NCBI GenBank assembly: GCA_008360975.2
Contig: CM039192.1
Span: 11,887,694-11,951,693 of the forward strand
Direction of reading: 5' to 3'
Source of the DNA: Lichenostomus cassidix
Taxonomy: Eukaryota > Chordata > Aves > Passeriformes > Meliphagidae
DNA: 64,000 nt
Shown: piece after piece, positions 38,801 to 51,330 of the stretch
Position numbering within the stretch: the stretch's first letter is position 1
How the letters are laid out: each line of letters begins with the position of its first letter
Notes under the pieces: model-generated
The model's input: only the letters and a program-made list of their open reading frames with translations
The model's database searches: none
What the model was told of the DNA's origin: nothing
Translations under genes and position numbers: made by a program

Positions 38801-41639
38801 GTGTATCTATTGATTGTTTCTCTGTGTCTCTGTGTGCCTGCATGTGTTTCTGCAGGCTGTGGCAACGGAGCTGTCTCTGGGGAAAAGAAGAGCAGTACTG
38901 CTGACAATTTCCACCTGTAAATATATATTTCTGACGGCTTAACTTGCCTTCACTGTCTCATAGGGATTGCTAGAACTTGTACTACAAAACCCTGGGCTCA
39001 CTCAAAAGAGTTTGGCCACGATAAGAAAAGTTGCCAGTATGGTTGGTGGGGTTGGGAACCAAAATGTTGTGTGCTCTGCTTAGCTGTGACCAGAGCAGAG
39101 CAAGAGCTCCTGTGGTGCAGTTCTGTGCCATTCTTTCAGTTCCCTGGAGCTCAGCAGTGCTGTGCTCTGTGCAAGCAGCCAGCCCTCCTCACTGCTCCTG
39201 CAGATGTTTGCTAGAGCAGGCACAAGGCTGGAGCAGGGAAATGAAGCTTTCCCCACGGCAGTCTCACTATTTCCAGCAATCTAGAGTTCAGGAACTGCTA
39301 TTTAGATCTGCATCACTCTGTTTAATAATCTCTGATGGACATTTCTGGTCTGAATTTTCTCCTGTCACCTTCTGAACCCACACCAAATATAGTAAAGAAG
39401 TCTGTTTTGATAAAATAGGAAGCATGCAAAGTAATATATATTTCTACAGACCTGCTGTTTTGTAATTTCCCAGATTGCTCCCTAACTGATGTACTATTAT
39501 GAGAAATTATACCCATTTATTCCCCATTCACCTTTTCCATGTTAAGGTATGTTTTTAAAGACTCCTCACAAATCCTTCCTCAAGTTTCCTGTCTTAATCA
39601 AAGGAATCTTATTTAATTAATTTTACAGAAACCTTTCAAAAATGTTGTTTTCACCATTATTTTTCTCTGTGTTATTCTGTAATGCCACATTTGAGATCAA
39701 ACAACAAGAAGTATTTATGAATCAGGGGTGCTCTGTATAAATAATGTTTTTTCCATTCTGCGCCTAAGCATTGAGTTAATGTTTACTGTCCATAATTACT
39801 CTCCCACTTTGCTAAGTGATAATAAATTATTTAGGCTGGCATACTGTGTTTCTGATTTGGGGTATTATTTTCTCTTCCCTTCCCCCCACCTGTGCAATGT
39901 TTGCTTTCATCAACATCTTGTCTCTTCAGCTGTTTTATCACCATGTTGCTCAGAGATTCTTCGCCAAGTCTTGGTCAGTTTATGTTTTCACTGTGCTGGT
40001 AATGTTCTACTAGATATTAAATTGTCACCAGGATATGCACTCCTCCATTTTTCTGTAAGTTATGAATATGATGCAGCACAGGTCCCACTGCAGAGCTCTA
40101 TAGGAAGGTACATTCCCTTCACAATGAAAAATCATTTAGTCATCATTTGATTTCCAGCATGTAGGATGGATGAATTTATATGCTGAAAAAGAGGTTTCAG
40201 TACTTTGCCTGCCTTTCTTTTTCTTTATTTAGTTTTTAAGGTTTTTTGTGAGGTTATAATGGGAAGTCTGGATGGCTTCTTAGTAAATAAGTTATAATGC
40301 CAGGTATTGACATTTTAGAGCTTTTCATTCACTTAAGTTCTTGTTATTCTTATTAGCAAAGTACACATTTACTTTACAGAGTTTCTGTAGTGTTCCTTCT
40401 CTTTTTCACAGCCTCTTGGGACTTTCCCAGTACTGCACAAGGCAGCCATAGGGCTGACCTAACTGTCCTAACTGTTCTTTGCCTAAAGACAACACTTGGA
40501 CTGCAGGAAGTTAGTTTAGGAATGTTATCCTCTTCCCTGCAGGAATATAGTTGGGAGATTGCAAATGCATCCATACTCCAGCTACTGCCAGCTGTCAGAG
40601 AGTGCTTCTGAGTCCAGAGCTCCTTGAGCTGGTACAGCATTAAAGGAAAGTTACGTTTGCTCTTCCATCTTAGCAGAGCAGATCTCTTGAACAGATGGGT
40701 CACTCCATCCTTTAACCAACACTCATGGGGGAAAATGAGAAGCAGTTGAAGATGGTGCACTGTAAGCAATGCTTCCTCTTTTTATAGCCATCAACTTCCA
40801 GTGAACTAAAGAAATAAACATCATTATTAGAAGATTCAATATTCATGTCACAGGAAATGCACAAGCTGTGAAGTTTCTTGCTGTAGAGATGTATGTTTTC
40901 CTGACATGTCTGGTCCAAGAATACCTATAATGCAATACCTAAGACATGTTGACAGCATGCTCACTTTATATTTCTCTTATCAGAAAAGCAATATACTGCT
41001 AATTATATTGCTATAGTTATTTAAACCTAAGTAGATAGTAATTTTTTGGGCTGTATCCTCAGTATCATTTAAGTTTGCTTATCTAAGCTATCAAAAGTTA
41101 TGCATTTTCCTTTTGCAAAACTTATATCTTAGTGAAAGACCTCTTGCACATTTTTAGGTGTTTTTTGGGGTTTTTTGTTTGGTTTTTTTTTGTTGTTGTT
41201 GTTGCTGGTTTTGATGTTTTTCTTGATTTTTTTTTTATTTTTTGGGTTTTTGTGGGGTTTTTTTTAATGTTAAAGAATACTACCTAATGTAGGAAATGGA
41301 TGAAGTTACATTTCCTGACTTTGGCCATTCAGAGGAAACCAGTCTCATTTTGAGTGAGCCATCAAAGGCAAGATGTCTACATCACACCTTAATTTTGGCT
41401 CTGAGTGTCAGCCAACAAGTGAGCCCCTGGCCATGGGATTCTCCAGCACTTTAGCCCAGGTAACTTTCATGCTTCTACAGCATCTGACATGGAGTTCACC
41501 TGCTAGTGACTGACCCAGTGTTTAACAGCGATTCACCACTGGAAATGGTCTTTGAAATTCATAAATTCAAGGCAAGCCTGGTTTATGGGGACTGATAATG
41601 CTGTATTAGTTGCTGGAAGTTAATGAGGTCCTGTGTTTG
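38801..41639. other. Non-coding DNA with a T-rich tract
   Basis: Chance frames of 114 (39031-39375), 140 (39728-40150) and 131 codons (40374-40769, minus strand) have no recognisable domains. The T/G low-complexity tract at 41157-41268 is listed separately. Confidence 0.5.
41157..41268. repeat. T-rich / GGGTTTTT low-complexity tract
   Basis: Runs of T are interrupted by G2-G4 groups, with a short (GTT)n in the middle. I see no attached retroposon body. Confidence 0.88.
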
Positions 41640-42060
41640 AGTACAACCAGATTAAAATGAAAAACGAACCACATTACATTCTGTTTCGACAATTATTATC
41701 AGTTGGTTGTAATATAAATATGCAAATTTCTCAGCTTGAACTTTAACATCCTCTGTAGAGACCATTCATCTCTTTAAAGTATTAATTTAAGTTGTAAAAG
41801 GATCCATACATCATTGCATGTCATTTTGAAAACAAATATTAATCAATTTTACACTCTGAATTGCCACTGTGCAAGTGTAATGTCCATTATTTTGGAGCAA
41901 GTCAGTGGCAAGAAATTTACATATTCATTCTTGGCTTAAGAAATCATATGATAATACAAGTACAACACAAGAAATTCAAAAGACTTAAGACCTTATCATC
42001 ATCTATTCAATGGCAAAAAGGCTGCCTTTGCATTCTCAACGCATTGGTATGCAGATTAGG
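41640..42060. promoter_or_regulatory. Candidate conserved non-coding element with octamer site
   Basis: It has an exact ATGCAAAT octamer at 41720-41727, ACAATTATTATCAG shortly upstream, and AATATTAATCAATTTT near 41837. CTGCCTTTGCATTCTC and a CAACGCATTGG stretch lie at about 42022-42047. No repeats are present. The regulatory role is inferred. Confidence 0.33.
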
Positions 42061-43335
42061 AATATGTTTCTCATTCCTATCAGTATAACCTTGAAAGCTG
42101 GTGACAGCTGAAGTGTAGTCATAAGTTTTCTCTTCCAACAAAAAAAAAAAAGAAAGAAAAAAAAGGCAACAAAATGAGTGTAAAGGATACAGCAATTTCA
42201 AGTTTTATGATAAGCTTTTTGATAGTGTATCTGACTACTTAGATAGACTGTACTGTGTGGGTATGTAGCTTCAAAGTGTGTTATGTCTAGATTTAGCTAA
42301 ACTTGTAATTGCAAGTACGTCTGTGCTATGAAACTAAAGTTCATATTTCTGATATGAGAGCTAAACCTGTCTTTTATTAGCTAACACTATAGGAACTAAT
42401 TGAAGGTGTTTGCATGTTAAATATTGCCAAGGACACCAATTTTTATACCAGCTGTCTCCCAGAGAAAGGAGGCAGTTTCCAGCCGGAAAGCAAGCAGTCC
42501 CAGGCAAACACTGCTGGAAACCTTGTCCTCTTGTCCTGCTGAAATAAACAGGAAGCAAAGTCTGCAACCCAGGTAGTCTGCCTGTTTCTTCTGTGGGAAT
42601 CATAGCAACTGCATTCTTGTTTTACAGTCAGAACTGAAACAGCCAAGGACAGAGGACAAGTTAAACGAAGCTTTGCTAAAAAGCTTTGCTTTTGCTTTAA
42701 GTGTAAATCCTCCCTCAGCAGGGGCTGCTCTTTCTCAGGTTCGAGTGTCAGTGATGGAGGTGAATCCCAGCTGATGCCAACGAGAATGCTGCTTCCACTT
42801 GGGAAAGGCAAATTGCCCTTCTGGACAGAACTGGAGACTCCAGAAATGCCATTCCTGAGCTCCAAGACGACAGGTTGAGCAAAGAACAGCAGTGCAGGTA
42901 TTCCTCTCATAACTACCTCATCTTTGTTAATTATGCAAAACCAGGTTCTGAGATAATTGGCCTGGCAGAGGTTATACATAAGCTCCCTCTAGTGGATTAT
43001 TAAGCAGGAATTGATAAAAGCACATCTCTCCTAGCATTTTCTGTCACTCCATGTGCACACGAGGCTAGCAGAGGCACCATGCTGTTCCGTGGAGAGAGCT
43101 CTTGTCTGTCCCTGCCTGCTGCCTCAGGACAGTGCAAAAACCTGCTGCCCACAAACCTGCAGTTACAACACGAGGCGACTGCAGCACTTTTTGGCTGTGC
43201 TTGCTGTTCCTCACTGCTTGGCAGGGTCAGTTTGATTGCTGCTGCAGAATGCTGATGTTTCTTAATCATCTGCCTTTGTTTTCTGGTTAAGTGAATGGGT
43301 GAATACTTTGCCACACATTCTCTGTCAATCCAACA
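42061..43335. other. Non-coding DNA, no gene
   Basis: An A-rich tract lies at 42139-42164. The 178-codon minus frame at 42443-42979 and the 119-codon minus frame at 43000-43359 show no recognisable domain, signal peptide or exon structure. Both sit in locally GC-richer DNA, so I treat them as chance. Confidence 0.5.
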
Positions 43336-44120
43336 CGTTGGGAAAGGACATACACCCATTCTCCATTTAATAAATTTGTCATTATAGTATAATCAGATCA
43401 TTAGCACTCACCCTGCTCTTAAACAGGCTAATTCTATATTCCTGGGAAAAGCACACTTGGCTCCAGTGCTGTGTGTCTCTGTCCCCTGGGTGTTCACTCA
43501 GCCCAAACTGCACAGGCAATATGCAAGGCACTCGTGTTCCTTGTTTGCACAGTTCATGCAGGTCAGAGGAAAATCATAAAGAGGACACGTGCAAGTGGCC
43601 GGATTAAAATGCAGCAGTACATCAGATATGTCAACTGGATTTAGGATTATAACAGACATGTAAGCAATTAGGGTATTTGCTGGTTCAAAATACTCACATG
43701 AATGAACCCACATTATCTTCTGAAAAGCATAATAATATGTAATTGCAGTAACAATTCCTCTTCCATTATGTCCTAGACATCAACATTCTATAATATCCTG
43801 CACAATTGATTGCAGGCAAGCCCTCGGTAAGAGAAATACTCCCAGATGTGGTAATGTCCCAACACTGTGGCTGCTACCTAATATTAAAGAATTACAGTAG
43901 AAATGTTTCAATAAGAAAGTAGAAGCATTTCAGTTTTTATGTGGCATAGATTGCCACAGACACTGCCAAGCAGCTTTATAGAGTTCTAAATCTTCATTCA
44001 ATGCCCCTTTACATCATTTGAATGAAGATTTAAGCCTCAATAAAACTTTCTGAGTGCTTGTGGCCATCTTTGCTGTATAGTAATCAAAGTGGGGTACAAG
44101 CAGACGAATGCACTGTAGAG
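43336..44120. promoter_or_regulatory. Candidate conserved non-coding cluster
   Basis: Complex AT-rich sequence with homeodomain-like words (TTAATAAATTTGTCATTATAG, CAGGCTAATTC, GTAAGCAATTAGGG), GCACAATTGATTGCAGG, and retained CpGs near 43592, 43601 and 43824. It includes the strong hairpin at 43965-44064. It has no coding potential. Conservation is inferred, not measured. Confidence 0.38.
43965..44064. ncRNA. Strong hairpin, possible structured RNA
   Basis: Positions 43987-44001 (TAAATCTTCATTCAA) and 44018-44032 (TTGAATGAAGATTTA) are exact reverse complements, giving a 15-bp uninterrupted stem with a 16-nt loop. The stem continues outward. After a short internal loop containing one possible wobble pair, GAG at 43981-43983 pairs with CTC at 44036-44038. 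Then TTTAT at 43975-43979 pairs with ATAAA at 44040-44044. With a larger asymmetric loop, GCCAAGCA at 43965-43972 pairs with TGCTTGTGGC at 44055-44064, bulging GT. The core of about 70 nt has the size of a precursor microRNA. I recognise no known microRNA in it. It may instead be a DNA-level inverted repeat or the trace of a palindromic transposon. Confidence 0.35.
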
Positions 44121-46535
44121 CTCCTAATGATCAACACTATTTCCAGTGACATTTTCCTTTGTAAGACGAGTTGTCTTAAAGGCTGTTTTCATGGATGGTG
44201 CAGCAGTACACATAGAAACAGGCATTTATACCCACTTTTTATGCATTCCTTTAAAAGATTGCTTTGGGGGTTGTGGGAATTTTTGTTGCTTCCCCCCCCC
44301 CTCCCCCCGGTGTAATGTTTATTTTCTCTATAGCTATTTTAAATTAATTATATGGAAGATATTTGGGAAAAATAAAAAAAAAAAATTAAAGGCTGGCTTT
44401 CCTAAACACTTTGGCTCCATTTCCTTATTTACTTATCAATCTCCACATGTAATTAAGATATTGCTGTGCAATAAATTGTGGCATTGAATTAGAAGCTTAA
44501 ATGAAAATCAACTTCCAGCTAAGACATTAGCTGGGAAATTCAACACATGCTAGTGCACAAGCCCAAACACAAGGTATGACTGAGTGGAATTAGCAAGAAA
44601 CTTTACTGTGAGAAGATGCCATTGAGAGAGTACATTTTTGTTTCAAAAACACAGTCACTTGTTCTGGAAAAAGTTTGAAAAAGAAATAGCCAGTCAGTGA
44701 ATGGTGGAGAGGATTTGGAGTTTGGATCCTCCTGCAGAGGAAGGTGTGGGACCATCGTGTGGATCTGAGTGTCCACAAACTTCTGCAAATGGAAAGTGCA
44801 GCTTCTCTCTTGAAGTTTAGACTCCCAGCACAAGGTGTTTATTTCTCATTGTGTTTTACTTTACATCAAGGCTTCCTGTTAAAGATTAAAGTCTCTGAAA
44901 TTTCTCCCCTTAAGCAGTTACCTGCAAAGATGGATATTTCTGGACCCTTATAGCTCGATATTAGAAGTTTGGTCTCTGTTATGTGCTTTTCATGGATACT
45001 TTGGCAGCATCATTCCTCCTGCTGAAAAATAGTGAAATGCAAATTATTTTTGGTACAGCTGCTAAGAGCAGTGTGGCAACTACTGTCTATGAAGGATACA
45101 ATTGTTTCTGTGTAATCCTTAAAAGACACAATATAAAAAATTTGAGAAATATATCTTATTTAGAGTAACCCAAGCTGCCAGCACTCTGTAAAAGCAGTAG
45201 GACCAGTGTGAAAATCAAGTTCCATTTTTTCCCCCTTATTTTTTAATGGGAACTTTAAAGAAGATCAAATGTGAAAACTGCTCAGCCCATCTCCTCTTGG
45301 GAGTCAATCTGGTTTTGGTCCTGAAAAAAACCACATCTGACCTGCAAGGGGAATGCATTGGTTACCAAGGCACCAAAAATGGGATTCTCACTTGCTCATG
45401 ATGGAGCAATTCTGGTTTTTGTTGGAAGATTTCAGGTTTCACTAAGTCAAAAGGAGACAAGCTGATTCTTTGACTTTGTTTGGGGGGAAATTGTCTTGTT
45501 TCCAGTTCCTTTGTCAAGAGATGCAAAACTGGAGGAGCTCCATAGAAGAGAAACCTTCCTCACCCTCTTGGACAAGAACAGCTGCAGCAGCACATCCTTC
45601 CCCATGCTGATTTTTGGCTCAAAAGGCTAACAGATTGACCTTAAGTCAAACTTACTGTTTTAAGTTAAATTGAACTATAGTTTTCAGCATATGAAATCTG
45701 CAGGATCTGTACTGTAAGGGCAAATGAAGGCCTTGCTCTCCAAAACAGCAAAGCCTTATCAAAATTTGCAGAGTTATCTCAACTTTTACCAGCAGAAAAC
45801 CAGGCCTGAGGGCTCAGTCTAGAGATTTGCAGCTGAAGGATCAGAGTAAAACTCAGAAAAAAAGGTATATTTCCCTTTTGGGTTCAAAATGAGAACTGAG
45901 TTTTAACGTAATTTCCAAATGATTGATCCCAAGCAGCAGGTTAGGAGGGGGATGTTTTGAGCAATATTGTCCCCTTGTATTTCTTTGTAAATAACATATT
46001 ACCTATATTAAGGTAAACTGAATCTATTAGACAGTTACCTAAGGGGATTGTGAAACTGGGGTCTGCATTATAAAGCAAGTGAAGTTATGACAGCTGTGAC
46101 CCCAGAGGAATCAAGGCTGAATAAAGACTGTCTCCATTGCAGACAAATGATGATAAAGTGATCCTTTTAGCCAGCAGTCAATGGAACCTGACAAGGCCAA
46201 ACCTCCAACTAATGAACAGCCCAACCTTTGCTACCAGGGAGATGTACTGAAAGTTTAATCTCAATAAGCATCAAAATACATTTGGCCAAACATTTTTAAC
46301 AAAAGAGTGGCACATATCATTAAATGGCCATGAAGTTAGATGAGTGAGGAAGAAAATAGGAGCATGGGGGTGTATGTTCTTACTGTATCACAGGTGCACA
46401 AAATTGCCTTGATAGAACAATATCTTATTTTTCTTCTAAAATTGAATTTCAGATGGTACCTACGTCACACAGACCTAATAATACAGAAAGCAATTGTCTC
46501 AATGATTCCTATTAAATCTGTGCATTTCCAGATCC
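44121..46535. other. Non-coding DNA, little recognised
   Basis: A C-rich homopolymer tract (44292-44308) is listed separately. Frames at 44058-44487 overlap it and are artefacts. No transposon or exon was recognised. Confidence 0.5.
44292..44308. repeat. Poly-C tract (C10 T C6)
   Basis: A near-pure cytosine run. Such runs are prone to length error in sequencing. Confidence 0.9.
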
Positions 46536-46965
46536 TTATAGAGTAATGTCAGTTACAGAACAATGTCAGGCTGACGGACGCAGCACAGCGTTAAAGAAAA
46601 AAAATCATGCACACAATAGGCCAGCTGCACATTAATAAATATGTAATGTTTGATTAAAAATATGGATCGTATTTTTCCCCCCAGTTGCTGACTACCCCTA
46701 AGGCAGAAGATGTGATCTGGCTCCCACTGATGGGTTTATTTCTTGCTTGCTTTGAAAATACAAACTAAAATGTTTTCCTGTCCCAGCTGTTTCCCATTGT
46801 TCATGTTTATCAGCTCAAAGGGTGAACGGAGGAATAAAAAATACGCTCGCATTTCAAATGTGCCAGTCAGTCAATCTATTGTTAAAAGAAGAAAGCCTAA
46901 TTGTCTGTGCTGGCAAACTTCTTTTTGGTGAATGTCCAGTTTTTAAGAAAAGCTATTCAGCTGTG
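46536..46965. promoter_or_regulatory. Candidate enhancer with SOX/FOX/TCF-type site cluster
   Basis: Within 28 bp (46794-46821) there is CCATTGTTC, the optimal SOX-type site, then a FOX-like TGTTTAT at 46804-46810 and a TCF/LEF-like CTCAAAGG. Flanking words include CACATTAATAAATATG, TTTGATTAAAAATATGG, AATAAAAAATACGCTCGC and ACATGCATAAAAAAGC, and CpGs are retained near 46826 and 46844. It is complex and non-repetitive. The regulatory role is inferred from motifs. Confidence 0.42.
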
Positions 46966-49900
46966 CCATTTGTTTAATACATGCATAAAAAAGCACATAA
47001 AATCACAAGTTTTCTGTGGGATGGGGGGTGGGGAAAATCACATTTCTAAGTTATATCCTTGAAACACTCAAGTGGTGGCCTAAGAAGCAGTCCATGGATT
47101 ACTCTTTTGGCTCTTTATTGATCTGAATAAGGGGCTAAAAGGAATTTTCATGGAATAAGAGCTAATGCCCTAAAACTGAAATTGGCTTCCTTCTCCAAGT
47201 CTTGCACTTTACATCTTTGAGAAGAAGCACTCCTTCCAGATTGCTTCACCAATGCAGTGGTGAAAGTCTTTTCCAGTTCTATTCACAAGAGTTTTATGTT
47301 TGAATTTAAGCTACTACTGTTCTTCGTTTCTTCAGACCCTCATGCTAACAGAAGATGGGAATCAGGGTGGGGGAGAGCAGGAGCTACTTTCCTGCACAGG
47401 AGAATCTTGTTTGTCTCCAACCCCTGTGATAATTACACAGCTCTATCCTGCCTTTGACTTGCTCCCCAGCTTGTGCTGGCACTGCTGCTCTTCCAGCTTT
47501 CAAACCAAGCCCAGTTAATCAGAACTGACACTCACTTTATGCCATGCAAATGAGCAAATATTTAACTCACAGACTACTATATTAACCAGGACTGTGTTAG
47601 TCCATCTTTCTGTGGCTAGTGCAGTTTTTTCCTTTGAAAGCTTTTTGAGGGAAGGGTCATCTTTAGTTCCTCAATTGTACAGCACCAAGTGCAAAACATT
47701 CTTACAATCTGAAATTTTTTTTTAAATCATTAATAGAACAAATGACTGTGATGCTTTGCTGGGAACATTCCTGTTTTTCTAGGTTTTTCTTCTTTTTCAT
47801 GGGGAAAGAAACAAATAAGTGGCTTTATCATCCAGCTATCACCCCCTTGTGACACTGAGATGTCACTCACAGCAAATTATACAGATCTCTCTTACATGAG
47901 GAGTTCAATAACTCCTTGTGACATCTAAATTACCATTCCTGGGTGTCTGGGTTAACACCTCACGGGAATGAATAAGGCAATAAGGTAATTGTCCCAGGTG
48001 CTCTGCACATCCAAGTAGCTGCTTTGGTCATCCTGGACTCATATTTGCCTGGACATTTGAGAGCCAAATACTTCCTAAATTTGGAAACTGGGCATCTGGG
48101 GATGAGCTATCTCACTCACTAAGATGACAACTTCGGATTTTTCTAAATCTGCCTTTGTTAAAAGTTACTGTCACATATGAAGGTATTTCATGCTGGAAAG
48201 CACAGTGAACCTGACCCTCACCTGCCTCCCATGAGCAGACATTTCAGAAACTTCACTGACTATTGATTCATTGATTTTGCAGAATAGAAAATACACAGAA
48301 CTATTCCAGAGATGGTAAAACCAAAAAGGAGAATTACTAAAAAAAAAAAAATAAATTAATATGTATTAGGTGGAAGGGAAGCAGTCAGGGAGAAATGGCA
48401 TGTGGCTAAATTTTAGCCATGTATTTGGGAGATTTTTGGCATTGTCTTAGGGTCAGCTTAAGGGAAATAGAAGGTACAGAGCTCTGGAAGGAAGGTGCAC
48501 CCTGTGACAGCAGGCATCAGGCAAAGATCCCCAGAGATGGTTTGGTGGCCACAGAAGTGAGCAGATGGGAAGAAGGGGTGCAAGAGGGACCTGCAAACTC
48601 TCCTGCGGGAGCCCAAGCTCTCTGCAGTTCTCCAGGAGCTCTGGTGCTGGAGCTGCTGCAAACAGATTCAGCCTCTTTCTCTTTGTAAAAATTATGCAGA
48701 ACAGTGTTCTCTTCTGTAAACCATTCATGCTGCCACAGCTGGACAACAAGCAACAGTGAATTCTGGAGATACACAGGGCAATTTCTCTAAACCCACTATT
48801 AATATTCTGTAGCTCCACTATTAAATTGTAGCAGACTTCTCCATTAAGGATGAAGAAATATCTTGGTTTAAATTCAATAATCAATGATCAGCTTAGAAGG
48901 CTTCAGTTAGCAGATTATGAACTGTTTATCACATCAAATCTATGAGATGTGGGCAGATTTTGCAATTTTTTTTTTTCCCAGAAAAGAAACTGAAATAAAT
49001 AGCAGCCTATAGTCCTATGACTGAATTGACAGTCAGGGCCTGATCCAATCTTTGCTTACTAGCATTTCTCTGCAATGATAATGCAGAGATATGGTGATAT
49101 GAATGATGATATAATGACATAAATTTTGGGAAATTTCTTAAGATCTGATAAAGCACAATGTAGTGTCTCCCCTGAAAACACGAGCTCATAATTATATACA
49201 TTTATACAAACTAAAACTCTGGGTGATGCTGGTGATGTTCCAGCAACAGAGACCCAGGACAGATGTCCCTTGTGCTGTGATTTGTGCAATCACTTGCTCC
49301 AGTCAGTGCAGAGAGAAAACAAGAACAGATCAGAGGGGACAGGGCTCTTGGAGTGTGCTTGGCCAGGTCAGAGCAAGAGTAAGCTGTGAGTTGTGTCAGT
49401 CAGTGCCACAACTGTGAATGTGCCTTCCCAAGTGCAGCAGAGACATCCTGTTTTGTCACATGAAATGGCAAGGCCACGAGCTCAGCAAGTGTTGGAAATT
49501 GCCACTCCTCCAGCACCATTCTAGCACAGGTTCTGACATGACAGGCACAGACATGAAAAGGTGACATCATGGGTTGCTCAGGAATTCACTGACCTTCCAA
49601 AGCAGAGAGGAAATGGTTAGAGTTACTGTTGATTAAGTAATTGTTAGCTTTTTTATTATAGACTCAAGTATTCCAAAGCTGATCCAGCAGGTGAAAGTCC
49701 AGGCAGGAGCACTCCAAGGTAAATCCCTGTGTGAATACCTGGCACCTTATTTTAGCCAGACACCAACTCTTTTCAAGTAGGGGGGACAAAACATCTTTTT
49801 CAGCTGATCCTTCCTTGGTTTAAAAGAATATTTATTCACAATAGTTCTTCCTTTAATTATTTTTTCTTTTAAAAAAGGCAATTTTCTCAGTATGAAGCTT

Positions 49901-50285
49901 TTCTGTATTCTTTGTCCTTTGAGAGACAAAATAATTGGCAAGACTTGGCAGAATTAATAATATTCTTGAACTTGTAATTGTCTAATGTCTTAGTGCTCTA
50001 GATGGAAGATCAATACATTATGATGTCCCCCAAGCCAAATTAATACAATGTTAAATGTGATGGTTTGAGATGCCTGTTTGAAATCCTGTGCAATGTGCAT
50101 CTAGTGATTCAGAAGCTCGGAGCAGAGGTTAGCTGGGTGCTCTGTCTCCCAGATAAATCTGTCTTTCACTGGCTATTTGCTGTTTTAACTCTGTCAGGCA
50201 GGCAAAAACTTCTGCTGTTACTGATTTTCCTTCAGTAGCCCAGAGCTTTTCCAAAAATTGTGAATGAGACAAGAAAGCACCATGC
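46966..50285. other. Non-coding DNA, no gene
   Basis: A12 at 48339-48350, a T-rich run near 48966-48976, and a GC-richer patch at 48480-48660 whose frames are open on both strands. Those frames (89 to 143 codons) match nothing I know. No transposon was recognised. Confidence 0.5.
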
Positions 50286-50560
50286 ATTGATTAACAGACC
50301 ACATTTTATATACCTTTAACAATTACATTTAGCAATTTCTTCTGTAATATCAGCTTCTTTCATAAACAGTGCTCAGTACAGAATGGGGCATTGGGCCACA
50401 CAGTTCAGGCATTATATTATTACCATAACAATTCCCTGCACCTAATGTTCTCTCCATGATAGCATCCATGTTATTCACTGTACAAACATTTTACACAATG
50501 GAGTTTACACCCTGGACCAAAACTTTGAATTGGATTGTAATGCATTATAAATAGAACACT
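50286..50560. promoter_or_regulatory. Candidate conserved non-coding element (weak)
   Basis: AT-rich complex stretch with GCATTGATTAACAG, TTTAACAATTACATTTAGC, TACACAATGGAG (SOX-like) and TTGTAATGCATTATAAA. It is followed immediately by an AT-rich stretch. This is inferred from texture. Confidence 0.28.
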
Positions 50561-50939
50561 GTCACATATTTTTAAAATTTAAAATATGAAGTGCAGCCAA
50601 GCAGGGGACTTTTAAATGTAATTAGCACTAATGCAGCTCTCTTTGAAATCATGAAATCTGTTTTCCTATGGCTCTGTGTCATCTCTGGTTTGGAAGAAAA
50701 ATTCATAGACTTTTATAAAATGCAGCAAATGAAGCCCATGTTGTGCTTTATATCATTTTCCTACTGCCTTCAGGAAGTTCAGTTTTCTTACAGGCTTGTG
50801 GACCATCTGTTAGATATGAAATGCACTGAGGGCTAAAAAATCACTGTCTTTTCTTAGCCTCTGTGCTGCTTTCCTCATAGATACTGTTTTGCTTTATGCA
50901 ATATGCTACAGTATCTTGCAGTGAGCAGAACAATTAATT
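50561..50939. other. Non-coding DNA, nothing recognised
   Basis: One 81-codon plus frame (50591-50836) without splice context resembles no known protein. Confidence 0.45.
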
Positions 50940-51330
50940 TCCTCAGAAATCATGGTCACGCACCCAAAACGAAGACTTTTGACATCCCATAATAGGTGTT
51001 ATGTATAGTGGGTGTCAAGAGTTGCCTAGATATGCTGATAATGAGCCATACTTCTGAGGAGTCATAATCAATCATTCTTCATTTAGAAAGTCAGACCCAT
51101 CAGCCTGTCATCAAAATGTCATAACCCATTGATCTCACATTGCAATCAAGGAATCTCGACTCTTGCTAATGGCATTCAGTTATGCCAGTAACATCAGCAA
51201 TCATTATATCATTTATGATAATTTTATCATTTTAGTGGTCTCATTTAAAACGCTGAGGTTAGTGACTAAATTCATTCATCCTTTTCTTAATTCCCATTAA
51301 TAGTTACCATTAATTCTAACGTAGTTGTTT
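50940..51330. promoter_or_regulatory. Candidate conserved non-coding element, PBX/MEIS-like words
   Basis: It has TCATAATCAATCATTC (PBX-like ATCAATCA), repeated TGTCAT words near 51107-51120, ATTGCAATCAAGG, and ATCATTATATCATTTATGA. CpGs are retained near 50959, 50970 and 51158. There is no coding frame. The role is inferred. Confidence 0.36.

Noticed and set aside
42443..42979. 178-codon minus-strand open frame
   Set aside because: No recognisable domain, no splice or promoter context, and a locally GC-richer setting. A frame or two of this size is expected by chance in 64 kb read in six frames.
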